NCBI GenBank assembly: GCA_036396535.1
Contig: DASWKR010000042.1
Span: forward strand, 1-42,451
Origin: Acidimicrobiia bacterium
GTDB lineage: Bacteria; Actinomycetota; Acidimicrobiia; Spongiisociales; UBA5794
Direction of reading: 5' to 3'
Length of the DNA stretch: 42,451 nucleotides
Part shown: piece after piece, positions 16,430-24,612 of the stretch
Layout of the letters: every line of letters starts with the position of its first letter
How positions within the stretch are numbered: position 1 is the stretch's first letter
The notes under the pieces: model-generated
Database searches by the model: none
Seen by the model: the letters and a program-made list of their open reading frames with translations, nothing else
Told to the model about the DNA's origin: nothing
Made by a program: the position numbers and the translations under genes

Positions 16430-19400
16430 CTAGCCGCCGACGTCGCACGACCTCACCGTGATCACGATGGTCCCGGAACGACTCCGGTTGCCGGCTCCAT
16501 CCGTCGCCACGATGGTCGCTTCGAGCGTCGTCCGTTCCCCCTCGGGAACCAGGCCCGCCTCGAAGGTGAACGAGCCGGTGGCATACGGATCGTCGAACGC
16601 CATGGCGGTGACGCCCGTCACCCGGCTGCCATTGAAGACCGCCGACCAGTCGAGCACGACGGAGTCGATCCCCGACGGGTCGCTGACCCTCACGCCGATG
16701 CGGGCCCTGTTCGGGCCCAGCGGGCACGCCTGACCAGGGCCGAGCGCCTCGTACACGACGTAGTTGTCGACGAGAGGTCTGCTGAGCCGGGGCCCCTCGA
16801 CGTCGCGGGCAGTCACGGTGAGTTGAGCGATTGTCGAGTTGCCGGTCGTGTCCGCGGCTCTGATCCGCACCGTGAGCGGGAAGAACCGCCCGAGGCCTCG
16901 CCTCGCCAGCGTGACCTGCCCGGACGCCGCGTCGATCTTCAAGACCTCGTTGGGATCGTCGAGGATCGCATAGGAAACCGAATCCCCCTCGTCCTCGTCG
17001 CGGGCGACCACCGTTCCGACCACCGTGTTGGGAGCGGCCCCCGCCTCGATCGAGAAGGCGTGGTCGTCGAGGAGGGGCGGCTCCGGCACGTCACCGACCG
17101 CCACCGCCACGACGAATCCGGCATGCGCCCCACTGGGGTCGACGACGTTTCCGCGCAGCTCGAGCGCCGCCGACTCCTCGTGGTTGAGGGTTCTCGAGGC
17201 AGTGACGACGCCATCGTCATCGACGGCCAACCAGTCCGTGTCACCGTCGGTCACCACGAAGGTGAGCTCGTCGCCGTCGATGTCGCTCGCCGACAGGGAC
17301 CCGACGGTGGACCCGCTCCCGAGCCCCTCGTCGACGGAGACCCGCAAGTCGCTCGCGGTGGGCGCGTCGTTCACCGGAGCGAGATCGATCGCCATCGTCC
17401 CCGAGGCGATGGCAACGCCGTCCGTGACGTCGTACACGAAGGAGTCGGCGCCGTTGTGATTCGGCGGCGGCCGATAGATGACAGATCCCGCCGCCGAGAT
17501 AGTCGCGGTTCCACCCTGTTCAGTGATGAGCTCACCCGACGTGGCCATGCTCACGGGATCGCCCTCGATGTCGTACCAGCCGGAGAGCGCGTCGAACGAG
17601 ATGTCGACGTCCTCGCGGCCGGACACTTCGAGTGCCCCGTGGCGCGGCGCGTCGTTGCGCCCCTCGACCGTCACGCTCACCGGCACGGTCAGGGTCGCCT
17701 CGCCATCCGAGACCTGGTACGTGAACGAGTCGCTGCCGAAGAAATCGTCGGCGGGCACGTATGCCGTCACGCCTGAGGCGACCACTCCTCCCTGGGCGGT
17801 GAAGCGGTCGAACCCGGTGATCTCTATGGGATCGCCCTCGGGATCGACGATCCCGGCGAGCGGATCGATGCGGAGGACCGAGTCCTCGGCAACCGAGAAC
17901 GATGGTGCGTCGACCAGTCGCGGTGCGTCGTTCACCGGTGTGACGGAGATCCGCACGGTTGCCGATGCCGTGTCACCCTCCGGGCGCGTCACGGTGTAGG
18001 TGAGAGTGTCCTGTCCGTTGAAGTCGGGTGCCGGACGGTATGTGATGGCGGACTCGCCGGCGGTGGCGGTCCCACTGCGAGGAGCGTCCCCGATCGCCAT
18101 CGAGATGCCCGGCACACCGGCGCCGCCATCGTTGGCCAGGACATCGATGACGGCCGTGGTGTCCTCGGCAACGACCACCACGTCGTCGCGGGTGACGAGC
18201 GGTGGCAGCGGCGACCGGGGCTCGTCGGTGGCGGGCGGATCGACGGCAGGGTCGCCTGAGCCGACGGTGGTGTCGGTCGTCTCCCCGTCGTCTCCCACGA
18301 CCGGTCCGGTGCCGCCTGCGAGAACGGTCGTGTCGGAGCTCGGGTCGGCGACGCGATCGATGGCGGCCGGACCGGCCGGAACGTCGTCCGACGTGATCAC
18401 GGCGATGCCGCCTGCTGCGGCGGCCACGAGGAGCAGCACCCCGGCAGCGATCCCGGCGATGCTCTGCGCCCCGGCGCCGACCACCGCGGTCGTGGCGACG
18501 GCCGCCGCCGCGGCGGTCGTCGCGGTCCCGGCCGTCGCCGCGGTCGTCGCGGTACCCGCCGCCGCGCCTGTCGCCCCGGCGCCGGCTGCCGTGGCCCCCC
18601 CTGCACCCGACGCTCCATTGGTGCCGATCGTGGCGGCGGCGCTTGCTGCGGCGCCCGCTGCCGCAGTGGCCGCGGCGGAGCCCCAGATCGATTCCTGAAG
18701 CCCGATGGGAACGGGCACCGCCGCCAATGCAGCGAACAGCTTCAGGGGCACGAACAGCGTCCTGCGGTTCTCGTGGCAGACGCCGCACTCCCTGGCGTGC
18801 TTGTCGACGGACCTGCGCAACTCTGGAGTCAGCTCCGGTCCCCCGTGGGCGTTCACGATGGCGGCCAGCCCCTCGCAGTCGCGACGACCCTTCCGCACGA
18901 GCAGGTACGTCGCCATGGTGTCCGACACCGACTTCTTCATGCGGCTCACCATCGTGTAGGCGTTGCCCTTGGAGACACCGAGCACCTCGGCTATCTCGGC
19001 GCTGTCGAGACCGTGCCTGACGTGGAGGTCCATCACCGTGTACGTGCGCTCGTCGAGCCCGGCCGCCGCCTCCCAGACGATCTCGGCCGCCTCACGAACC
19101 TCGACCTGGTGCACCGGATCGTCGGTGAGGTCGACGGTGATAATGGCGAGCGATATCCGTTCCTCGACCTCGACATCCGTGAACCCGCCGACGGCCACCG
19201 CCCTCTTGGAGCGCTTGATGCGATTGAGGGCGTTGCGGTGAGCGATGGTGAAGAGCCAGCTCTTGAAAGAAGCGGGGTTCTTGAGGTGGCCGAGGCGCTC
19301 GAACGCCTTCACGAAGGTGTCCTGGGCGACGTCGGCGGCTTCGTCGCGATCGCGGAGCAGCCTCGTGAGGAAGTCGAAGATCTCCGCGAAGTAGCGCTCG

Positions 19401-19483
19401 TAGAGGATCGCGAACGCATCGACACCGCCCCGGCGGGCGAGCACGACGAGGTCGGCGTCCTCGGTCGGTAGCGCAGTTGTCAT
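16430..19483 (-). CDS. ECF sigma factor fused to zinc anti-sigma motif, membrane helix and cadherin-like ectodomain
   Basis: A single 1017-residue chain. Residues ~10-95 are sigma region 2 (DEAADVAQDTFVKAFERL, SWLFTIAHRNALNRIKR) and ~135-192 sigma region 4 (LDSAEIAEVLGVSKGNAYT). A zinc anti-sigma motif follows: Cys203, His229, Cys233 and Cys236, with the C-x25-Hx3Cx2C spacing of RsrA-type ZAS domains. A low-complexity Ala/Gly/Thr stretch (~263-339) leads to one membrane helix (~342-363). Outside lie about five cadherin-like/VCBS-type beta domains with NDAP boundaries near 519, 611 and 706, DxDGD near 737, and a terminal domain with two cysteines (920, 1013). The ATG has GGAGAAGG upstream. No separate anti-sigma gene is adjacent. 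Ligand and target promoters are unknown. Confidence 0.93.
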   Translation of the reverse strand: MTTALPTEDADLVVLARRGGVDAFAILYERYFAEIFDFLTRLLRDRDEAADVAQDTFVKAFERLGHLKNPASFKSWLFTIAHRNALNRIKRSKRAVAVGGFTDVEVEERISLAIITVDLTDDPVHQVEVREAAEIVWEAAAGLDERTYTVMDLHVRHGLDSAEIAEVLGVSKGNAYTMVSRMKKSVSDTMATYLLVRKGRRDCEGLAAIVNAHGGPELTPELRRSVDKHARECGVCHENRRTLFVPLKLFAALAAVPVPIGLQESIWGSAAATAAAGAAASAAATIGTNGASGAGGATAAGAGATGAAAGTATTAATAGTATTAAAAAVATTAVVGAGAQSIAGIAAGVLLLVAAAAGGIAVITSDDVPAGPAAIDRVADPSSDTTVLAGGTGPVVGDDGETTDTTVGSGDPAVDPPATDEPRSPLPPLVTRDDVVVVAEDTTAVIDVLANDGGAGVPGISMAIGDAPRSGTATAGESAITYRPAPDFNGQDTLTYTVTRPEGDTASATVRISVTPVNDAPRLVDAPSFSVAEDSVLRIDPLAGIVDPEGDPIEITGFDRFTAQGGVVASGVTAYVPADDFFGSDSFTYQVSDGEATLTVPVSVTVEGRNDAPRHGALEVSGREDVDISFDALSGWYDIEGDPVSMATSGELITEQGGTATISAAGSVIYRPPPNHNGADSFVYDVTDGVAIASGTMAIDLAPVNDAPTASDLRVSVDEGLGSGSTVGSLSASDIDGDELTFVVTDGDTDWLAVDDDGVVTASRTLNHEESAALELRGNVVDPSGAHAGFVVAVAVGDVPEPPLLDDHAFSIEAGAAPNTVVGTVVARDEDEGDSVSYAILDDPNEVLKIDAASGQVTLARRGLGRFFPLTVRIRAADTTGNSTIAQLTVTARDVEGPRLSRPLVDNYVVYEALGPGQACPLGPNRARIGVRVSDPSGIDSVVLDWSAVFNGSRVTGVTAMAFDDPYATGSFTFEAGLVPEGERTTLEATIVATDGAGNRSRSGTIVITVRSCDVGG

Positions 19484-19559
19484 GCCTTCTCCGAGCCCCC
19501 CGTGGTGACCAACGGTAGCCGTACTTTGCGTCAGCGTGGCAGGGGAGCGGAGAGACCAA

Positions 19560-19589
19560 GAGGGACCGCTCCCGATGGAACGGTCCCTC
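19560..19589. terminator. 9-bp inverted repeat in the leader region of the sigma-fusion gene
   Basis: GAGGGACCG (19560-19568) and CGGTCCCTC (19581-19589) are perfect arms around a 12-nt loop, about 77 bp upstream of the sigma-fusion ATG. No U-run. It could be a leader hairpin or operator. The rest of the 308-bp gap 19484-19791 holds an AT-richer stretch (about 19670-19735), likely promoter region, and the hairpin listed next; no gene is seen. Confidence 0.4.
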
Positions 19590-19749
19590 GATCGATCATG
19601 CCGCCCCCACCAGGCTGTTCGGCACGATCACGGCCTTCCTACTCCCGAGCGGCCCGCCGTTGCAAGACCTTCGAGTATGAGACACCCGAATGGACTAGTT
19701 CTTACACGAAACGGCTGAGAAAAGGCCGATATGAGCCGACGGACCCAGA

Positions 19750-19766
19750 GGGCTCGCCGGGAGCCC
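19750..19766 (-). terminator. Hairpin downstream of era
   Basis: GGGCTC (19750-19755) and GAGCCC (19761-19766) form a perfect stem with a 5-nt loop, 26 nt past the era stop, ending the phoH-to-era operon. No U-run. Confidence 0.45.
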
Positions 19767-19791
19767 CCCTGCCGACGACCTCGGCCCGGAT

Positions 19792-20667
19792 TCAGTACCC
19801 GAGCCGGTCGAGTGCGTGGTCGCGTCGCTGCCAGTCGGCCTCGACCTTGACGCGCAGTTCCACGAACACCTGGGCACCGAAGAGTCGCTCCAACTCCTCT
19901 CTCGCCTCGGTGCCGACCGCACGGAGAAGCGCTCCACCCTTACCGATGACCATCCCCTTGTGTGACGTCTTCTCGACGAAGATCGACGCCCCGACGTAGA
20001 CGAGGCCGGACTGGCGCGTCTCGATCTCGTCGACGACCACGGCGAGAGAGTGCGGCAGCTCGTCGCGCAGCCGCTCCAGGAACTTCTCACGAATGAGCTC
20101 GGCGGCGAGTTGCTCGTCCGCTTGGTCGCTCGTCACGTCCGGCGGGAAGAAGAAGGGCCCCTCGGGCACGAGATCGAGGAACTCGGAGAGGATCGGTTCC
20201 AACCCCTCGCCGTGCAGTGCCGACACGGGCACGTACCCGGCGAAGTCCCACTCGGCCGCCTCGGCGAGCTGTTCGACCACTTGCTCTCTCGTCGCCTTGT
20301 CGACCTTGTTGACCGCAACGACGACCGGAGCGGACGAGGCGGCGAGCCGCTCGGCGACGAGGCGATCGCCCGGGCCGATGCGCTGCGATGCGTCGAGCAC
20401 GAACAAGGCGCCGTCCGTTTCCGCCAGGGTGCCGTGGACCAGGCGATTGAGACGCTCTCCGAGCGCGGTACGCGGCTTGTGTAAACCGGGGGTGTCGACG
20501 AACACGAGCTGGGCGTCGCCGCGGGTGAGCACGCCGCGCACGGTGTTGCGGGTGGTCTGCGGGCGGCTAGACGTGATGGCGACCTTCGTCCCGACGAGGC
20601 TGTTGACGAGGGTCGACTTGCCGACGTTGGGCCGACCGACCACAGCCACGAACCCGGACCGGGTCAT
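19792..20667 (-). CDS. era: GTPase Era
   Basis: A 291-residue GTPase required for 30S ribosome assembly. The G motifs are GRPNVGKST (11-19), the RPQTTRNTVRGV switch, DTPGLHKPR, and NKVD. The C-terminal KH domain that binds 16S rRNA includes VEKTSHKGMVIGKGGALLR. Length and architecture are normal. Its ATG overlaps the CNNM stop as ATGA; it is the last gene of a five-gene operon with phoH, the HD phosphohydrolase, ybeY and CNNM. Confidence 0.97.
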   Translation of the reverse strand: MTRSGFVAVVGRPNVGKSTLVNSLVGTKVAITSSRPQTTRNTVRGVLTRGDAQLVFVDTPGLHKPRTALGERLNRLVHGTLAETDGALFVLDASQRIGPGDRLVAERLAASSAPVVVAVNKVDKATREQVVEQLAEAAEWDFAGYVPVSALHGEGLEPILSEFLDLVPEGPFFFPPDVTSDQADEQLAAELIREKFLERLRDELPHSLAVVVDEIETRQSGLVYVGASIFVEKTSHKGMVIGKGGALLRAVGTEAREELERLFGAQVFVELRVKVEADWQRRDHALDRLGY

Positions 20668-21842
20668 CGACGCGGCGTGAGCCGCACCCTGGCGACCCGG
20701 CGCCCTTGGACCCGATCGGCCACGAAGACGTGGTGGTCGAGCTCGAAGGCCTCGCCTTCACGCGGCACCCGACCCGCAAGGCTCAGCACCAGTCCGCCGA
20801 CGGTGTCCCACTCGTCGGCCGGGAGGTCCGAGCCGATGATGGCAGCGAGCTGGTCGACGCCGAGGCGAGCGTCGACGAGGAACTCGCCTGAGCCGAGCTC
20901 GGTGACCATGGGCTCCTCCGAGTCGTACTCGTCGACGATCTCGCCGACCAGCTCCTCGAGGAGGTCCTCGATCGTGACGAGGCCGGAGGTCCCGCCGAAC
21001 TCGTCGACGACGATGGCCATGTGCACCCGATTTCCCTGCATCTCCCTGAGCAGCTCGGCGACCCGCTTCGACTCCGGCACGAGGTAGGCGGGGCGCATCA
21101 CGTCCCTCGCCGATATCGGACCCTCTCCCCTGTCCAGGAGCTCGAGCAAGTCGCGTGCGTAGAGCACGCCGACCACGTCGTCGATGCCCTCGCCGACGAC
21201 GGGCACCCTGGAGCGGCCCTCGGCGATCACCAGGTCGAGCGCCTCGTCCGTCGAGTCGTCTGCTCGGATGGTGATCATGTCGGTTCTCGGGACCATGACC
21301 TCGCGAACGAGCGTGTCCGTGAACTCGAGGACGGAGGTGATCAGCTCGCGCTCCCGCTCGTCGTCTTCGGTGTCGACGTCCTCCACCTCTTCGTGCTCGT
21401 CCTCGTCGAGGTCGGAGATGAAGTCCGCCGCCGCCTCGCCGAACGTCACCGCGTGGTGCAGCAGCCCTGCGAACCGATAGGCGAGGACGCGGGGGCGCGA
21501 TCTCCCGACGATCCGCGGGATGAGGTCGCCGATGAAAACGAAGAGGATCCCGACGATCACGAGGGCGACGAGCAGCGGCCACCCGTCGAGCAGGCGAGCG
21601 AGCGCCCACGAGGCGGGCATTGCCGCCGCCACGAGCAGTCCCGTGTGATAGGCGGCGAGCGCCGGCTGGATGCGGGGACGGTCGTCGAGCAGCTCGGCGA
21701 CGAGCGCCGCCCGCTCGTCGCCTTCGGCGGCGTCGTGGAGCGCGTCGGCCCGTGGCGTGCGGACGAGCGATGCGCCCGCCGCCCGGATGACGGAGGTGAG
21801 ACCGACGAGGATCACCGCGAAGGCCAGAGCGAGGGTCGTCAT
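20664..21842 (-). CDS. CNNM/CorC-family membrane protein with CBS domains
   Basis: A 392-residue protein of the HlyC/CorC (CNNM) family. The N-terminal ~125 residues are hydrophobic with three to four helices (DUF21-like, reduced in length). An acidic linker (DLDEDEHEEVEDVDTEDDE) follows. The CBS pair spans about 185-305 with VREVMVPRTDMITI and VDEFGGTSGLVTIEDLLEE, and the C-terminal CorC domain closes the chain. The family is linked to Mg2+ or Co2+ transport; which ion applies here is unknown. The ATG overlaps the ybeY stop and its stop overlaps era, both by 4 nt. Confidence 0.9.
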   Translation of the reverse strand: MTTLALAFAVILVGLTSVIRAAGASLVRTPRADALHDAAEGDERAALVAELLDDRPRIQPALAAYHTGLLVAAAMPASWALARLLDGWPLLVALVIVGILFVFIGDLIPRIVGRSRPRVLAYRFAGLLHHAVTFGEAAADFISDLDEDEHEEVEDVDTEDDERERELITSVLEFTDTLVREVMVPRTDMITIRADDSTDEALDLVIAEGRSRVPVVGEGIDDVVGVLYARDLLELLDRGEGPISARDVMRPAYLVPESKRVAELLREMQGNRVHMAIVVDEFGGTSGLVTIEDLLEELVGEIVDEYDSEEPMVTELGSGEFLVDARLGVDQLAAIIGSDLPADEWDTVGGLVLSLAGRVPREGEAFELDHHVFVADRVQGRRVARVRLTPRR

Positions 21843-22306
21843 GAGGGCTTCACCCGGCCGGCCGAGGCGAGCAGCTCTCGCTCCCGACCCTCCATCAACT
21901 CCGCCTCGGCGTCATCGACGTGGTCGTAGCCCAGTAAGTGGAGGAGCCCGTGGACCACCATCAGCGCCATCTCGTCCTCGAAGCGTACCGCGCCTGCCGC
22001 GGCGTTGGCACGAACGACTGCCGGGCAGACGAGCACGTCACCGAGCACCGGAGGCGGCCCCCCAGGCACCCGCTGCGGCGGCACCCCCGGCGAGAGGTCC
22101 TCGATCGGGAACGAGAGAACATCCGTGGCTCCCAGCTTCCCGAGGTGCCGCTCATTGTGTTCCGACATCGCCTGCTCGTCGACCATCGTGAGCGAGACCT
22201 CCGTGCCTTCGGGGCACAGCTCCGCCGCCAGGACACGCTCAGCCAGCTCCACGAGTTGTCCGGGTTCGAGAGGGTCGTCTTGCTCGTCCGCGAACTGGAC
22301 GCTCAT
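21839..22306 (-). CDS. ybeY: Endoribonuclease YbeY
   Basis: A 155-residue metal-dependent RNase for 16S rRNA 3'-end maturation and ribosome quality control. The zinc motif HGLLHLLGYDH (119-129) with three histidines is complete, and the LGATDVLSFPIED segment is typical. The start ATG overlaps the upstream stop by 4 nt. Neighbouring phoH and era fit the usual genomic cluster. Confidence 0.96.
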   Translation of the reverse strand: MSVQFADEQDDPLEPGQLVELAERVLAAELCPEGTEVSLTMVDEQAMSEHNERHLGKLGATDVLSFPIEDLSPGVPPQRVPGGPPPVLGDVLVCPAVVRANAAAGAVRFEDEMALMVVHGLLHLLGYDHVDDAEAELMEGRERELLASAGRVKPS

Positions 22307-24612
22307 CGATCCTCCGCCCGCGGCCCCGGGAAGCCGGGGTACGGGATGCGGGTGTGGTAGTAGCCGATGAGCGCCTGGACGATGGCGTGCTTGACGCGAG
22401 TCAGGTCTCCGAACGTGAGGTCCGACTGGTCGAGCTGGCCGTCCTCGAGCTTCTCGCCGACGACGGAGTCGACGAGCTTCCTGAGGCTGTCGGCGGTCGG
22501 GTCCTCCTGCTGGGCGAGTGCCCGGGCGGCGCCCTCGACTGCATCGGAGATCATGAGGATCGCCATCTCCTTGCGCCGCGGCTTGTCTCCCGCGTGGCGG
22601 AAGAGCCCCGGGTCGACGCTGGGATCGGCGTCCAATGCCTGGTGATAGAAGTAGCGCATCAGCCCGGTCCCGTGGTGCATCCGGATGCCGTCTGCGACCT
22701 CGTCCGGGATGCGGTACTGGCGGGCGAGCTTGAGGCCGTTCGTCACGTGGTCGCGGATGATGGTCGCAGACTCCTCAGGCGCCAGCTCGTCATGCGGATT
22801 GGACACGCCGAACTGGTTCTCGATGAAATACTGAGGCTGCTCGGTCTTGCCGAGGTCGTGGTAGTAGGCCGAGGCCTGCGCCAGCAAGGCGTTCGCCCCG
22901 ATCGCCCTGGCCGCCTTGCCGGCAAGCGTCCCCACGAGGATGGAGTGGTTGAACGTCCCGGGGGCGTGCTCCTCGAGCAGCCGCAGGGCGGGATGGTTCC
23001 TGTCGGTCAGGTCGAGGAGCGTGATCGTCGTCGTCATCTGGAACAGGTTCTCGAGGAACGAGAGCAATCCCTGCGCGGCCAGGCCGGCGATGATGCCGCC
23101 GATCACGGCGAACATGGCAGCGGTGACGACCGACTCCCACCCCAGGTACATCCAGGCAACGGCCCCGGCGAGCGGGGCGAGCACGAGTGCCGACAAGGTG
23201 ACTGCCAGCCTCAGCTCACGGCGGCTCGACACCGCAGAGACGAAGGCGACGGGGGCGACGGTGGCAGCTGCGGCGTAGACCGTCAGGCCGATGTCTGTCG
23301 TCGAGATGGCGGTGAACGTGGCGACGGGCACCGCCATCAGGACCGCGGTCCTCGGGTCGTAGAGGATGGCGGCGATGTAGCCGAACATCACCGCGGGGAG
23401 CACGAACGCCAACTCCGGATTCGACTCGCCGACGATCAGGTCCGGGATTCGACTTGCGATGGCGGCCAGGATCAGCAGCACGCCGAGTAGCGCGAAGTGC
23501 TTCGGCTGTGACCACAAGCCCGGAGCGATGCGCCACAGGAAGAAGGCCGCCAGCAGCACCGCAATGGCGCCGAGCGCAGAAGCGGCAGATGACGACGTGC
23601 CCTCGCCGGGATCGACGAGGCCGAGCAACTCGATCGCTTCGATCTGCACGGCCGTGAGCTGCTCGCCGGCCCTGACGATCGGGGTGCCGTCGAAGAACGT
23701 GACCTGCACGTCCAACACCGCGTCGGCGGCCGCCTGCTTGGTCTCGTCCGTTGCCTGCTCGTCCAGAACCCTGTTCGGGAGGAGCGAGTCGGCGGCGACG
23801 TCGGCGATGGCCTGCTCGACGTCGGACAAGGTGAACTGCACGCCCAGGTACTCGAAGCCCTCGTAGCCCGGTCCTGGGAAGAACGGCGGGGGGCTTGCCG
23901 TCAGCTGGTTGCGCCGCCCCTCGAGCTCGTTGGCCGAGAACGCCTCGCGAAGCTGCGTGTCCACCGTGTTGACGATCTGCTGCTCGACGAGCGGGTAGAT
24001 GGCGTCCTCTCCCTCCTCGAGCGCGGCCAGGTCGGCGTTCAGCTGACCGAGAAGCACACGGGTTGCACCCTCGTTGCGTGACGGGTGCTGGCTCTCAACG
24101 AGGTCGACCTGGTCCTCAGGAGGCAGGGTGGTCGTCGACGTCGTCGTCGGCGGCTCGGTCGTGGTCGTCGCCTCGGTCGTGGTCGTCGTGGTGTCCTGCT
24201 CCTCCTCAGGAGGGGCGGTCGTGGTCGTGGTCGTGGTCGTCGTCGTGGTCGTCGTCGTGGTCGTCGTCAAGGACACCTCGGCGTCGCCTCCGAGTGGGGC
24301 CGACCTGAGGGCGGCGAAGTAGCGCGCCAGCGAGGCCTCCACGGTCTGTTGAACGGAGGGGTCCACGCGGAACACCGAGGGCTCGTTGAGCCGCGCCAAC
24401 TCGCGCTGTTGCTCGGTCGCACCCTCGTCGACGACCTGGATCGTCGAAGGTGCGAGGAAGTCGACGGGCGACGGCTCGCCGAGCACGAGGCTGATCGCAG
24501 GAGACGGCTCCGGCCTGCCGATCGTCAGCGACAGCGCCACGAACAGGACGGTCACGATGATCACGCCGATGTTGAGCACGACGTTGCGCTTGCTCGTGCG
24601 CTCGGAGGTCAC
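22303..24612 (-). CDS. 7TM-HD phosphohydrolase (PgpH/YqfF-like, probable c-di-AMP phosphodiesterase)
   Basis: A 769-residue membrane enzyme. One N-terminal helix (about 9-29) is followed by a long outside domain (about 30-345), a block of membrane helices (about 350-560) and a cytoplasmic HD domain with ASAYYHDLGKTEQPQYF, where HD is catalytic, IIRDHVTNG and IRMHHGTG. This is the 7TMR-HDED plus HDIG layout of PgpH, which cleaves c-di-AMP; activity here is by homology. The outside domain carries an unusual run of 17 threonines (residues 116-132) followed by further Thr-rich stretches split by PPEEEQD and EPP. The GTG start overlaps the phoH stop by 4 nt. Confidence 0.92.
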   Translation of the reverse strand: MTSERTSKRNVVLNIGVIIVTVLFVALSLTIGRPEPSPAISLVLGEPSPVDFLAPSTIQVVDEGATEQQRELARLNEPSVFRVDPSVQQTVEASLARYFAALRSAPLGGDAEVSLTTTTTTTTTTTTTTTTTAPPEEEQDTTTTTTEATTTTEPPTTTSTTTLPPEDQVDLVESQHPSRNEGATRVLLGQLNADLAALEEGEDAIYPLVEQQIVNTVDTQLREAFSANELEGRRNQLTASPPPFFPGPGYEGFEYLGVQFTLSDVEQAIADVAADSLLPNRVLDEQATDETKQAAADAVLDVQVTFFDGTPIVRAGEQLTAVQIEAIELLGLVDPGEGTSSSAASALGAIAVLLAAFFLWRIAPGLWSQPKHFALLGVLLILAAIASRIPDLIVGESNPELAFVLPAVMFGYIAAILYDPRTAVLMAVPVATFTAISTTDIGLTVYAAAATVAPVAFVSAVSSRRELRLAVTLSALVLAPLAGAVAWMYLGWESVVTAAMFAVIGGIIAGLAAQGLLSFLENLFQMTTTITLLDLTDRNHPALRLLEEHAPGTFNHSILVGTLAGKAARAIGANALLAQASAYYHDLGKTEQPQYFIENQFGVSNPHDELAPEESATIIRDHVTNGLKLARQYRIPDEVADGIRMHHGTGLMRYFYHQALDADPSVDPGLFRHAGDKPRRKEMAILMISDAVEGAARALAQQEDPTADSLRKLVDSVVGEKLEDGQLDQSDLTFGDLTRVKHAIVQALIGYYHTRIPYPGFPGPRAEDR
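24217..24267. repeat. Simple-sequence repeat encoding 17 threonines
   Basis: Fifty-one bases of ACG/ACC codons on the minus strand inside the PgpH-like gene. Every unit is three bases, so slippage would change linker length without breaking the frame. Confidence 0.85.

Noticed and set aside
19511-19532. A c-di-GMP-I (GEMM) riboswitch before the sigma-fusion gene, suggested by GACGCAAAG followed by GGCTACCG on the minus strand
   Set aside because: The conserved CAAACC strand, the GNRA hairpin and the closing P1 stem are missing, so only a short string matches.
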